DNA of 64,000 nt from Apodemus sylvaticus (lineage: Eukaryota; Chordata; Mammalia; Rodentia; Muridae): NCBI RefSeq assembly GCF_947179515.1, contig NC_067488.1:26489039-26553038 (forward strand), read 5' to 3'. The first letter of the stretch is position 1, and every line of letters starts with the position of its first letter. The position numbers and the translations under genes were made by a program. This document shows, piece by piece, positions 1-10,789 of the stretch. Under the pieces are notes generated by a model. It did not search any database. It was given only the letters and a program-made list of their open reading frames with translations, and was not told the DNA's origin.

Positions 1-249
1 TTGTTTGTAGGGTCTCAGAGCCCAGGCTTACCTGGAACATTCGATCAGCCTGCCTGGCTGCCACCTGCCTGAGACTCCTGAGGGTTGGAACTCCACCGGT
101 ATGTGCGGGCATCGCCTGTTCCCTGACTGCTCCACCATCCCTGCACGCATGGTCATGTCCTTGACTGTTCCGCCATTATGCCTCCCTCCTCAGCACACTT
201 TAAATCACAGTTTTAAGTCTTCATTTCCTTGACAAAATATTTCTATTGG

Positions 250-327
250 CTTCACAGTCTTTCTTTATGTGGATAGCCAAACTTCATTTAAACTGTTATG
301 ATGCCACAATGAATATTCTTGTATATT

Positions 328-369
<42 letters not shown>

Positions 370-690
370 ACACACACAGAATAAATGCCTGAAAAATCAA
401 TCTGTTAGATCAACAGACATATGCACTTATTTTGGTAGATATTGCCAAATGTCTACAGAAATGTTTAATTAATTTATACTTCCTCCTACAATGTAGATGA
501 CTGCCATCTTTCTACACATATTCACCACAAAGGATATTTACGGTCACTAACCTAAAAGCTAATTTTTATTTGACTTGAGAAAGCTGAGCATCTTTCTTTA
601 TTTTAAAGATGTTAGCACATCCACTGCCCTGATAGATCTGCATCTCTGTATGTCTTATGGAAATTTTCTTATTGCAAGTTACTTTCTGTT
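250..690 (+). mobile_element. Old L1 3'-end fragment (L1M-like)
   Basis: The wording follows the 3' untranslated region of old mammalian L1 elements: a 'wrong-spaced' series covering the second-strand motif near 'gatattgccaaatg', the 'cctcctacaatgtag' segment, the 'cacatattcaccac' segment and finally 'gctgagcatctttc'. It is strongly diverged and interrupted by a CA repeat. No open reading frame is present. The family name is from memory; the borders are approximate. Confidence 0.45.
332..378 (+). repeat. (CA)n microsatellite
   Basis: About 47 bp of CA dinucleotides with one TA interruption, inside the old L1 fragment. Confidence 0.95.
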
Positions 691-1907
691 CTGTCATTAG
701 ATTTACACTTTTAGAGTACTTTTGCTGTATTTTATACAGCAATAACTGTTTTTTAGTATATCTATTCCAAAATAAACTGATTTTATAGGACTTCTGCTGT
801 GTAGTCAAATCAAAAGTTTAACACACAGGCAAATGTACCCATCGCTATCATGCTTGCAAACTCTTCTCGAAGATTTTTTTTCCAAGGACAGAAACATGTT
901 AAATTTTAAAGCCTACTTTTAGATTAGATGATTTAGAATGAATGCCTATACTAAGTTATTTTAATTTCTGGTTTAATAAATATATTTTCATATCTAAAGA
1001 AATATAACATTCTTCCTCTCCTTTCTTTCCAAATCCTTTTCCTTGCTAGTCTCAATATTATTCTAAAATAAATCAGATCTGACATCTCTATCTTTTTATC
1101 CCTGTGACACTGACATACTCTTGTCTAATTTCCATGGTTATCTACAGAGCTTTCTCTTTTTCCTTTCATAATCAACCACCAAAGCAGGTAACATTTGAAA
1201 ACTGAACCTCTTGGCCTTCCCAAACACACAACTATACAAAAACAAACAAACAAACAAGTATCTTCTTTCTCCCCTTTCACCCTTACTATTCACTTATATC
1301 TCAAAACATTATTGATGATCCCTAGACTTTGGGAAACAAAATGATGTTGACCTTTGACTTAAGAGCTACGTGTCTTATGGCGTACGCTCATGTGCCAAGC
1401 AAGACAGGCATGGCTGGATCAATCATGGAGAGACTGTCACAATGAGCAAGAGCTGGCACCAGGAAGGGAAAATACACTCTTGGCACAAAGCCCCCAAGAA
1501 CTGCAAGAGCACAATAAACAGAAGAGGGCTGCTTAAGATGGGGGGGGGGGGGGGCTGCTAGAATGGAAGACAACAGTCACAGACCCTGCCACACACATCC
1601 TGCCAAGCCCGTTCATTCTCCACAGAGAGAAATGGAACTGTCAGAACTTATCGCTCTGTGTAGACTACGTGTGACCTTCCAAGACCCCGGCACTGAAGCA
1701 GCAAAGCACCAGGTTAAATCATTTCCATCCACAACCTGACCACAGGAACAGCACTGTCTCAGGAAAAGGGCACTGCGGATGACAAGAGATGCCCTGGAAG
1801 GGAAGTTTCTGGAAAGGCATCATTTCTCAGCCCCAATTTCAAATTACAAGGGGAGAATCACACACAGCCCCCATTGGCTAATGTGTTTGCTATTTGTTTA
1901 GAGAGCT

Positions 1908-1983
1908 CTGGGGATGGAACCCAGGACCTTGAATATGCTGGGCAAATGTCCTAACAATTGAGCTATATACATCTCCAGACCTT
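1908..1983 (-). mobile_element. ID/B4-type SINE fragment
   Basis: Read on the minus strand it gives the tRNA-like ID head: a degenerate 'gctcaattgttaggac' A-box region and a 'ggttccatccccag' B-box region. Diverged and short, with no useful flank. Confidence 0.6.
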
Positions 1984-2016
1984 GATCAATGGCTTAAAAG
2001 GGGGGGGGGGGGGGCG

Positions 2017-2267
2017 CGCTGGAGAGATGGCTCAGCAGTTAGGAGCACTGACTGCTCTTCCAAAGGTCCTGAGTTCAAATCCCAGAAACAACATGGTGGC
2101 TCACAATCATCCATGAGATCTGATTGCCTCTTCTGGGGGTGTACTTACATATAATAAATAAATCTTTGGGCCAGAGCAAGAGGGGCCAGAGAGAGAAGAA
2201 AAAGTGTCTGAAGACAGCTACAGTGTACTTATATATAATAAATAAATAAATCTTTAAAAAAAAAAAG
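2017..2267 (+). mobile_element. B2 SINE with internal tail duplication
   Basis: It starts with the B2 head 'ctggagagatggctcagcag', includes a tRNA B-box-like 'gagttcaaatcccag' and ends in a TAAATAAATCTTT plus A-run tail. The tail motif occurs twice (about 2150-2165 and 2238-2255) around a purine-rich 'gccagagcaagaggggcc' segment, a layout I recall from a known B2 subgroup. A G-run (2000-2014) lies just upstream. Confidence 0.85.
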
Positions 2268-3277
2268 GATGAATTAGCATACTACTCAATTTATTCACAC
2301 AAAATGATTCAGAAGGTGGGTTTTATAGATGAGGAAACAGCATTGAAAAGGTTACATAACAGCTAGGAACTGGTGAAGACTGAATTCTGTCCTAGCATGA
2401 CTCTAGAATTGTAAGACTAAACCCTCCTCTCTACAATGTCACTCAGCAGAGATAGCTGTATTACAATTACATTTAGTAAAATTTCTGCTATCCTTGTGAC
2501 CTAGGAACAAACTGACAGTAAACCCATCAATTCTGCCTCCCTGTTTGCAAAATCACCAAAATACAGGGCAGAAGCAAGTCCCTAACCTTGGAATTTTGTA
2601 AATCTAGACTTCTGAGGTGGCTTTTTCTGCTTACCCAATGAGTGACAGGTGTCCTGGGATGCCTGCCCTCACACTGTCTTATACTGCATAAATGACTGGA
2701 CTCAAGAAAGCGAATGAAATGTCCTCTGTTTAAAGTGTTTTAAAGCGTATGTGGAGGTATGCTGTTATTACAACCTTTCAGAAAACACCCACTGACCTGG
2801 TTTTTAAAATTCACATTTCACCTACTCCAGTATTCCTTTAAGTTACTCAATGCCTGATTTTAGGAGAAAAAAAAAACCCTCAGGCTTTTTTCCCCTGACT
2901 ACATTTTCTCTAATGCTGATGACACAATACTATTTTTAGCCACTGTGTGCACCTGTTCTTTAGAAATCAGTGTCTGTCAAAATACCTCACTCCTCTTCCC
3001 TGTTCATTAAGCTTACCCTTGAGTTATACTTGCTTTCATTCATCTAAGAGACTTATTTTTTTTATTTAAAATTATAATTTGAAATCACTAGGCACTGATT
3101 TTTTTTTTCAGAAGGATATAGTGTTTATTTCTGAAATCCCCAACAGCCCCTTCTTTCCTCTATCTGACATGCAAATAGGATAAGGAAACAGGCTTTGTTT
3201 GCAGGGCCATGAGTAGAAAGGTACATTTAACTCTAGGAAGCCAAAGGAGCAGGGAAGATGGAAAAAGGCCAACCAAC

Positions 3278-3452
3278 CAACCTAACCTAACCTAACCAGT
3301 GAGCCTCAGGCCCCAGTGAGAGCCCTTGTCTCAAAAACCAAGGCTTACAGCTCCTGAGGAATGAATGCCACTCAATTACTCCCTGGTACACTTGTGCATG
3401 AGCAAACACACAACACACACACAAACATTCATGCACAAGCACTCGCACATGC
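3278..3452 (+). mobile_element. Composite B1/B3-class SINE, 3' part
   Basis: It carries 'gtctcaaaaaccaaggc', 'agctcctgaggaatga' and a CA-rich 'catgcacaagcac' tail, the 3' half of a composite tRNA/7SL SINE seen elsewhere in this window (18600, 26526, 44760, 56814). The exact family name is uncertain. Confidence 0.5.
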
Positions 3453-3538
3453 ATGGGTCTCCAAGCAAGCTCGATGATGGGTAGCACCTGTGAGCTGAAT
3501 GTTACTCCTATGTCAGCCTACAGTTCAAGTTTACTCTC

Positions 3539-3542
<4 letters not shown>

Positions 3543-3571
<29 letters not shown>

Positions 3572-3608
3572 ACACATACATATACATGTGTATATATATA
3601 TATGTATA
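3543..3608 (+). repeat. (TG)n/(TA)n alternating purine-pyrimidine repeat
   Basis: A run of 66 bp strictly alternates pyrimidine and purine, first TG, then CA/TA, then TA. Such DNA is known to adopt Z-form or cruciform structures. Confidence 0.9.
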
Positions 3609-3795
3609 AAGCATATATATACACATATACTTATATGGGGAACATAACCCAAATACTCTTAAAACAACCTGCCAAGCTTGCAGCCGTTGGGTTAAATGTG
3701 ACAATATCTAACTCTGGACAACAAGCTAGAGAAGATGAGAGCTCGTATCTTTCCATTCTAAGTTAGAGGCCTTCTTGCTTTGTTATTCGTTAGTT

Positions 3796-4008
3796 CTTTT
3801 TCCTTTTTTCCTGAGATAGGCTACTCTTGAAGCTATTAGATTAAATCAAGTATGACCTCAAATTTGTGATCTCCTGCCTCTCTACCTCTCCAATGCTGGG
3901 ATTGCAGACACAGGCCACCATGAGCGGCTTTCTGTGGTACTGGGGATCAAACCCAAGGCTTTGTGAATACTAAGCAAGTGCCACACCAACGGAGCCACAC
4001 CCCAGCCC
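3796..4008 (-). mobile_element. B4-type SINE (B1-like half plus ID half)
   Basis: The left part is a diverged B1 3' half on the minus strand ('gcctctctacctctccaatg'); the right part is an ID-like region ('ggggatcaaacccaaggc'). The order fits a B4 SINE in minus orientation. Confidence 0.6.
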
Positions 4009-4039
4009 TCAGTGGACTTTTTCCTGTTTTTCTTGCTTC

Positions 4040-4165
4040 CTTTTTACTTTCTTGGATGTCTCCTCACTCTGTAGTAAAGCCAGCCTGAAACTCACTATAT
4101 ACAGCCCAGCCTGGGCTCCGCTTCCCCAACGCTAGAATTACAGGTAGGTACCATCATGTCTAATA
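4040..4165 (-). mobile_element. Diverged B1-related SINE
   Basis: Minus-strand B1 landmarks are present but mutated: 'gcctgaaactcactatatac', 'gcccagcctgggctc' and 'gctagaattacaggtag'. Confidence 0.45.
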
Positions 4166-6929
4166 AGTTGGAATTCTTTGACAGGGATTAAATAATAACA
4201 ATAATTCATGAATTATATTTCTAATTTAGCTTAATAGTAAAATCTTATATTATTTACTAATAAAAATGGTCAATCAGTTCAATAGTTTTAATAAACTATT
4301 TATTGATTATTATACAATTTTCTATGTGTTATACTTAAGAGAGGTATGAAACAGCTAACATATTTCCTTGATTTGAAGGCACTTTGGTTTATGTTTGCGG
4401 AACTAGGACTTAGCTCATAAGTAATGTAATCATTTAATGCAACTTCTACTCTTCTCCTTTCCAAGAAAAAAAAAAGCATTAACTGAGGGCATGCCCTGCA
4501 GTCAATAGTCCTGTAACTGATAAATTAGCACATCATTATATTATCACTGCTTTTAGGTAAAGATATTTTAGGTCCAGACAGATAAATAACTTGGTTCACA
4601 GCACGCAACTTGTAAGGGTCTGAGCTAGGCATTATGTTAGGAACTAACTACTTGAAATACTTGAAAGCCTGCAACCTTTCTGTCCTAGATAAATTAACCA
4701 CTTGATGATGCCTTATGATTTTCCAGCTCTAGGAAAAAAGGAAAAATCATTTTCTATAACTAGTTTGTGAAGAAATCACTTTTCAAAACACTTTGCTGAA
4801 CACTTTGGGGATAAGGGGTTAGTAAGGGATGGAAGACAGCTTAGAGCACTCTTAACTAGGTGAGAGAACCCAGCTAGAGCTGCTCAGAAAGGAGCCAGCA
4901 TACATCTCAAGCTGGCTGGAGAAACTGGGGGAACGCACATATAGGAACAGCAGCACTGACAAAAAGGGAGTGACGCTATTTTGTTTTTAAAAAATGAAAT
5001 ATAGTGCAGGCTCCACGGGAGACTTATCATCTCAGTGAATAAATACTAAGGCATTGGGGAAACTGCCGCCTCTCTTTAATCATTGGCCGACAGGAAGACA
5101 CTCCATCACTGCAAAGTGTGTGATAAGGAGAAACTGTGACCAGCCAGGTAGTGAGTCTTAGCCCATTTGTTGTATTTTGTTATCCAAACTGGAGAGCTAG
5201 CACTTTAAACTTTATAGCTTTAAACCATCACATTACACAGAAGTAAGGAAAAAGTATCCTTACTTCAAACTGTGAATGCACAATTCTAAATCAATTATCC
5301 CACAGTTTTTTAGGCTGACACAGATGGAGTGTCTAAAGAGAGGCGTCTCCTGCAGAAACTGTGAAAGCACACCTTCTGTGCTTTTCCATCATTCTTGCAT
5401 TGTTTCTGCTAGGTTTGCTACAATCTGCATCTGACGGGCTGGTGTATCCATACATGGGGTGTGGCACAAATGATGTCTCTAGTGGGCTCCTGTTTGGTTT
5501 TTTTTTTTTAAACATTATTACATCTGTAGCTTACTAGAAAAGCTTTTGATGTCAGTAATTCCAGCAATCTGGCTACACACAAATGAGCAAGATTTCCCAA
5601 GGCTCAAAGAGTCAGTTTTGACCATGTTCTCATAAAATGATTTACAGCCAACGCTCCCCATGCACTCACATTACCCAACAAGGCACTGGGTACAAGGTTC
5701 ACAACGGCACTCTGCCAAAACGTACTTATTAATGCAATTATTTTCTTAACGCATAATTTATTAGCACAACACTATACAATTCAGGCTGAGCTTTAGACTC
5801 GTGTTCTTACAACTGCTGCAGGATGCCTCTACTACTAGGATGCTTGGAAAACACCTCAAGATTTAACTCTAGGTAAAGCACACCATTAATCCACACTTCA
5901 AACCAAGCCCAAGCCCCGCTAAGCATTCCCACTCTCAGTAAATTTGTATGTCTCTGAGTCCATTACCCAGTGCCCCCAACACACTGACCGATCCTTAGCG
6001 CTGTAAATTTAGACTGTTTGCCTCTTACCATAAACTGCAAGGCTCTCTACGGCTCACTGTGCTGTACGGCACAGACCCCAGGGGAACTCTGTCTTCATCT
6101 ACCAGGCTTCCCACTTCGGTTGGCTCTCAACTCAAGGCCCAGTCTTCTTTCTAGTCCCACTCTTGGCCGAGTGTCCCAGTTTACTAGTCTTTCTTTCTGA
6201 AAGACTGGGTCCAAAAGCCAGATTCAAAGACATTTTCAAGGGTTCTCTTGGATTTTTCAGAAACACTGGTACCTTAAACACTGTCCTCAGCAGTGTGCCT
6301 CCCTGTTTTTCTCACAGGATCAGGAACCCCTGTCCTAGTCGCTGTTGTAGGCAAGTGCCCAGCGCATAGCAAGGATAATTTCTACGAACTCAAGCAATAT
6401 ATAGATGAGCAGCTGCTTTGTGCCCAGCACTCATCTAGGTTCTCGGCGGGAAGTGAACAAACGTCAACAGGTGGCATGTAGCAAGAAAAAGGGAAGGGAA
6501 GGCAAACAGTGACGGGGGAACACTGATGGACGGCAATCGAAGAAGGCCTACAGAGTTAACATGGCATTTGGGCAGAGACCTGAAAGACACAGATGTGATT
6601 GAGTGAGTGAGTGAGTGAGCCATGATTATCTTTTTCAGGAGAGAAATAACATGTCCAAAGGTCCCGGGGTCGACTTAGGTGCTGCAACAGCAAGCTGTGG
6701 CACAGACTTTACTCATCCCATTTCACAGATACTGGAGGGAGTCTCGGGAGACTGACAGGGGACATGATGTAGTTTTAACAGGATTGCTCTGGCTGCTCAA
6801 CAAGCACAAAAAGAGCGAAGCCAACATGAGAACAGCTTGCGATGGAGAAAGGCCTGTATTCTGCATATACACTTGAGGTAGAATTAGCTATCTAGCTGAC
6901 AGATTCTGGGGTGGGAAAAAGAAGTCAAG
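4166..6929. other. Intron 1 stretch without recognised features
   Basis: AT-rich in the first part. Short open frames near 6018-6480 and 6679-6876 show no domain, splice logic or similarity I recognise. A short (GAGT)n run lies at about 6599-6619. Confidence 0.5.
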
Positions 6930-7025
6930 GGGCTTTACAAGGTGTGTGTCTCAGTGGTAGAGCATCGGGTTAGCATGTGTTATGCTCCGGGTTTGAGTCC
7001 CAGCACTAAACAGTAAAACCAAAAA
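6930..7025 (+). mobile_element. ID-family SINE
   Basis: It has an A-box-like 'gtctcagtggtagagcat' and a B-box-like 'gggtttgagtcccagcac', followed by an A-rich tail. This is the tRNA-derived ID layout. It is not called a tRNA gene because no cloverleaf is kept. Confidence 0.65.
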
Positions 7026-8074
7026 AGAACTCAGGGATGTCTCTGACTATTAGCTTAAACTCCTCTAGCAAACACAGTTGCTATATGCAAAGATGAAAGG
7101 GAGATTTGAGTATATGTCCACTGGTCACCAGGTGGTGATTTCCACCACTAAACTAAAGATACTGGTGTATCTGACAGTCTCCTGATCATGTATTTATGCC
7201 TCTGTGTGATAAAGATCTAAGTTCAACGAAGCGCCTACAAGAGGATCCTATAACTGATTCCTGGAGCATATCCCAAGATTTAGGTCAGGAAAATGAGAAA
7301 TCAGCAAAGAAGACTAGAAAATAAACATCCAGTGGAGAGTAGAGAGAGAAGGCCAAGGAATGTGTAAAAATCCAGATCTAATATTGGGATCTGAGCGTCC
7401 CCTGATTAAATTCGATAAAAATAACCTCTAAGAAATTAACATTCTTTGGCTTAGAATGATAATCTTGACTGTTTTCCTGAATGCTTAAGAAAATTAACAT
7501 CCCCCGTTTCCTGAGTAGTTTACTCATTCGCTGATAACATTTAACTGCTATAAGCCAGGTGAACGGATAGGGCCCGCAAGAAATACAGATAAATTCATTC
7601 TTATTAACCTATGCCCTTAAACCACTGCTTTAGGGCGGAGAAAGAAACTGCAAACATGCAAACAACCCATGCAGAAGTAAGTCAAGTAGACACCACTGAT
7701 TAAAATGGTATCTCCACCCACGACGGGGATAAGAGGGAGGGAGGAGGACATTAAGGCAGGTGGGTCCTGCCAACAGAATGGCAACTTACTTCTCACTATT
7801 TCCTTCCGAGTGCGGAAGGCGGGAAGTACAATCTGGCCAGACAGGTATAGTGAGTCACGTCCCAGCAGGCCAATCAGCGACTCCAAATTATCCAAGCCTT
7901 AGCACTAGACCCCAGGACCTCCCGGCCCCAAAGGACCCCAGCCTTAAACCCCGGGAGCCGGACGCACTACAGATCCCACCAGACCCAGCGCGCCCCGCAG
8001 CCCGGCCGATCCCGTTCTGCCGCCGCGGGGACACCTGGGGGCTGTAGTCTCCACTGCCCGACGCCAGCTACTAC

Positions 8075-8227
8075 CTGGAATCGATAGAGGAAGGCTTCGG
8101 GCCAGAGGAAGAAGTAGGCCGGGCTGATAATACCAAGCTTGCCGATCAAGGGGACCGCGACGGTGGCAGCAAACCAGTAGCGCGTGATGGCCGGGATGCT
8201 CCTGAACCAGTCCCCGATGTCCGACAT
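8075..8227 (-). CDS. Derl1: Derlin-1, first coding exon
   Basis: The minus-strand frame from the ATG at 8227 encodes 51 residues starting MSDIGDWFRSIPAITRYWFA, the N-terminus of Derlin-1. It ends in RFQ at a CAG|GTAGTA donor (last exon base 8075), in phase 0. The Kozak context is good, with A at -3. The segment covers the cytosolic N-terminal helix and the first transmembrane helix (about residues 18-40) of this rhomboid-like pseudoprotease. Derlin-1 sits in the ER membrane and helps pull misfolded proteins out for degradation with p97/VCP and E3 ligases such as HRD1; that role is family knowledge. Relative to human, I see conservative changes such as VPLIGKLGI. The open frame continues past the donor to 7967, but that part is intron. 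The other exons lie outside the window. The promoter is a CpG island directly upstream. Confidence 0.96.
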
Positions 8228-8353
8228 GGTCGCCCGTCAGGTGACCGGCTGCGCAGCGCCGCGCGTCCTCCCGTGCCCACCCCGCGCACCGCGGCCGGCT
8301 CGGCCAGGGAAAGTGGAGGCGCAGCCGCTGTGCAGGAGGCGGAGACCGACGGA

Positions 8354-8372
8354 CGTGGCGCCACCGAATTCG
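8354..8372 (-). promoter_or_regulatory. Derl1: ERSE-like element
   Basis: On the minus strand the sequence reads CGAAT-N9-CCACG. The ER stress response element consensus is CCAAT-N9-CCACG, so spacing and CCACG half are exact and the CCAAT half has one mismatch. Its place about 130 bp upstream of the Derl1 start codon and the ER role of Derlin-1 make NF-Y/ATF6/XBP1 control plausible. Inferred, not shown. Confidence 0.45.
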
Positions 8373-8407
8373 GACGAGCTAGGCAGCGATCACAAGAGAA
8401 ACTTCCC

Positions 8408-8415
8408 CTTCCGGT
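8408..8415 (-). promoter_or_regulatory. ETS-family site
   Basis: The minus strand reads ACCGGAAG, the strong consensus for GABPA/ELK-type ETS factors, common in CpG-island promoters. Confidence 0.5.
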
Positions 8416-8421
8416 GGCCGC

Positions 8422-8432
8422 GGACCACGTGA
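8422..8432. promoter_or_regulatory. E-box 11-mer GGACCACGTGA, copy 1
   Basis: It contains the palindromic CACGTG E-box (USF, MYC/MAX, MITF/TFE class). The same 11 bases recur in the Tbc1d31 promoter at 25046-25056. Confidence 0.5.
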
Positions 8433-8560
8433 CCAGAAGTGCCCTCCGCGGCTTAAAGGACCAGTGTTGTTTTCGAAGCGCGGTACGTGGTCTTGTTGTC
8501 CTGGGGTGGGGCCAAGTAAGAGAGGCGGGGCGACGACGGCACGTCTTTTGGGAAACAGTG

Positions 8561-8575
8561 GTTGCCCAGAGCAAC
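8561..8575. promoter_or_regulatory. X-box-like RFX site
   Basis: The sequence GTTGCC-CAG-AGCAAC has two RFX half-sites with a 3-bp spacer, within the X-box consensus spacing of 1-3. It lies at the distal edge of the Derl1 CpG island. Confidence 0.45.
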
Positions 8576-8600
8576 GGCCAGTACTGCAAGCCAATGGGGA

Positions 8601-10011
8601 TGCTGCATGCCCTTCACCCAGTTTTCGCCGCCAGAGTTGTAATCCTAGTCGTGCCTCTTGAAGAATATTTAATTAAAGGGAGAGGAAGCCATAGTGCAAA
8701 TAGTTCCTCATTTAGTCGCAACGTCAGCAATTTGTTCACAACTTCAGGCAGATTTCTAGACACTGGGGAATGCAGCTGCTGCTGCACGGTAGTGGTACCT
8801 GAACTTTGCAGTCTCAGGATAGACAGAAAAACAAATGAGTAATGAAGAAAAATTTCAGAGGATATAAAAAGGATTAGAATGATGGGGGTGGGGGGGTAGA
8901 GTGACAGCGAAGGACCGGGAAATCTTGAGATGCATTTGAGACCGCATTTAATACTGGACATAATCTGGTTCCTTGGTATCTTCAAATTAGAAACAGAAGA
9001 AGATGGTTGTTTTAAACAACCGGTGGAAAGATATCGATCTCACTAGAACTTCTATTTCATTGCTGTTGTTTTGGAACTATGGTTTAGGATCAATAAAGCC
9101 TTCCGTAAAGAACATAGGTGTAAACTAACCTGTAGTGAACAAAGTGTTTGAACTTACTGCAGTCAAAGAGATTGCACACCAAAGAACCCTGGCCCCATTT
9201 CACTAAACAAAATCCAAAATCATTATTTGAATGGTGGAGGGAGAGGAACTGTTGGCCAAACTAAAAGAAGCAGTGCATTGTAAACTCAGCAGAGCAGAGC
9301 TGAGTGTAACGTGATTACCGTCAGGTCTGGACAATAAAAAAAGAAACAGACTCAGTGTTCTCAAAATTCCTCAAACTTAAAAAAAAATGTGAAATTTGGG
9401 CTCTAGAAGAAATTAACTTTGTAAAGGAATTGAAAATCTTAGGTCCAAGTGGCCCACGTGACTCACATCCTCCAGGCAAAGACAGGGTCCATGTGCACTT
9501 CCACAGACTTTCCAGTGTTCCATTATTTCAAAGAACTTTGGTCACTGCCCTTTTGAATGTTAAGAAAGGCACATTTTACAAAATAGATGCTAGATATTTC
9601 CCAGTTGAATGAAAGGCTACATACGTTGGGGTCCATAAGAATATCAAGTACAGACAGTCTATGAGGAAAAGTCTTCATACATAGCCAGGAGAGTTCAAAA
9701 TGGCGCAACCCTGCGAGAAAGTCATTGTGCTGCCTCCTTCGATCACTGGCACAGACATTTTCACCAAGCTGTAAGGAATGAGAGAAGCTGGCTATGGGAA
9801 GTTCCATTAATGAGCTTGTCAACGTGTGTGCATGAGAAAAGAGAAAGAGAAAGAAAAAAGCCATGAAGCCTGATCTAGACTGTTCCCAGATTGTTGACTG
9901 TTGGCTTTAGAGACACTGATGTTTATATTGTGACAAACCACTTCTTAGCAATACCATGTTGTGAACGTCCCTTGATCTCTCTTTGGTGTCCTCGTCTTTA
10001 GAAGGAGCTGG
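8601..10011. other. Intergenic stretch without recognised features
   Basis: No SINE, exon or domain is recognised. Short open frames at 8614-8985 (minus), 9355-9612 (plus) and 9523-9864 (minus) lack any known similarity and have no splice context. Confidence 0.5.
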
Positions 10012-10192
10012 TGACTGGGCTGCAGAGATGGCCCAGCTGGGAAAACTCCTCAAGCTGTAGCATCTACATAAAAGCACAGGAAGGAGGCCCAGGTAGGCAT
10101 GGTGGGACAGGCCTGCAGCCCCACACTGAGGAAGTTTGAGAGCAAGAGTTTCAGGCCACCCCGAACTTCACAGCAAGATTCTGTCAAAAAAG
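10012..10192 (+). mobile_element. Diverged composite SINE (tRNA-like head, B1-like body)
   Basis: A degenerate 'gcagagatggcccagctgg' head is followed by B1 landmarks such as 'ggcatggtgggacaggcctg' and 'cagcaagattctgtc'. Confidence 0.5.
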
Positions 10193-10230
10193 CAAAAGGA
10201 TAGAAAAGAGGAGGAGGAGGAGGAAGAGGA

Positions 10231-10440
10231 GGCTGGGGAGATGGCTCAGCAGTTAAGAGCACTTTCTGCCCTCCAGAGGACCTGGGCTCTCTTCCCAGCA
10301 CCCACATGGTAGCTGATAGTCATCCATAATTCTGGTTTCAAGGGATCTATAATAATATAATAATATAATAATCAGTTCTATAAGCCCCATGTACATACAT
10401 GTATGCAGGCAAGACACTTATATACATAAAAATCATTTTA
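10231..10440 (+). mobile_element. B3/B2-class SINE
   Basis: It begins 'ggctggggagatggctcagc', contains 'cccagcacccacatgg' and ends with 'catgtatgcaggcaagaca' and an A-rich tail. A short (ATAAT)n expansion lies inside at about 10350-10370. A GAGGA-rich run precedes it. Confidence 0.75.
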
Positions 10441-10445
10441 TACCA

Positions 10446-10596
10446 TTTTTTTTTTTTTGCAACAAGGTTTTTCTGTGTAGTCTTTGCTATTCTGGAACTT
10501 ATTCTGTAAATCAGACTGGCCTCAAACTCACAGAGGTCTGCCTACCTCTGCCTCCCAAGGGCTGAGATTAAAGGCATTGCACCATCATACCTGGCT
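10446..10596 (-). mobile_element. B1 SINE
   Basis: Minus-orientation B1: T-run, then 'ggtttttctgtgtagtcttt', 'ctggcctcaaactcacagag' and 'gattaaaggcattgcacca'. Moderately diverged. Confidence 0.85.
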
Positions 10597-10789
10597 TAAA
10601 TTTAAAACAAAATAACAAAAACAAAAAATTTCCTGCTATTTCTCTCAAAACAAACAAACAAACAAACAAAAACAAACCAAAAAATCCCTGAAATTAGAAA
10701 AAAAATGGAGAGAGGCCAACAGTCAAAATCACAAAGCTGGCTAGAGCTGAAACTCTGTATTATTTTATATGGCTCCCTGATGCTGACAG

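Larger units (their letters stand above)
1..8074 (-). other. Derl1: Derl1 intron 1 (partial)
   Basis: This is the sequence 3' of the Derl1 exon 1 donor on the minus strand. I looked on the minus strand for the next Derlin-1 exon, which should start with the residues after RFQ, and did not find it, so intron 1 is longer than this part of the window. It holds an old L1 fragment, B2, B3/B4 and ID SINEs and simple repeats, listed separately. The stretches 690-1900, 2270-3277, 4166-6929 and 7026-7900 hold no gene or repeat that I recognise. Confidence 0.75.
8228..8600 (-). promoter_or_regulatory. Derl1: Derl1 5' UTR and CpG-island promoter
   Basis: The region from about 7900 to 8560 is GC-rich with many CpGs, unlike its surroundings. 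It spans exon 1 and its upstream side and shows no TATA box. Motifs seen are an ERSE-like element (8354-8372), an ETS site (8408-8415), an E-box (8425-8430), and an X-box-like site (8561-8575). The transcription start cannot be fixed from sequence. Open frames on both strands here (for example 8273-8842 plus) look like products of the GC-rich composition. Confidence 0.75.

Noticed and set aside
3279..3297. CCTAA repeats resembling telomere DNA
   Set aside because: The unit is five bases (CCTAA), only three copies, inside a SINE; vertebrate telomere repeats are CCCTAA.
6930..7025. Possible tRNA gene from A-box and B-box matches
   Set aside because: The flanks do not pair into a cloverleaf; it fits an ID SINE. 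The same holds for the B2 and B3 heads elsewhere.
8273..8842. A 189-residue plus-strand frame opposite Derl1 exon 1
   Set aside because: Lies in a CpG island where stops are rare, overlaps the Derl1 start and shows no known domain.
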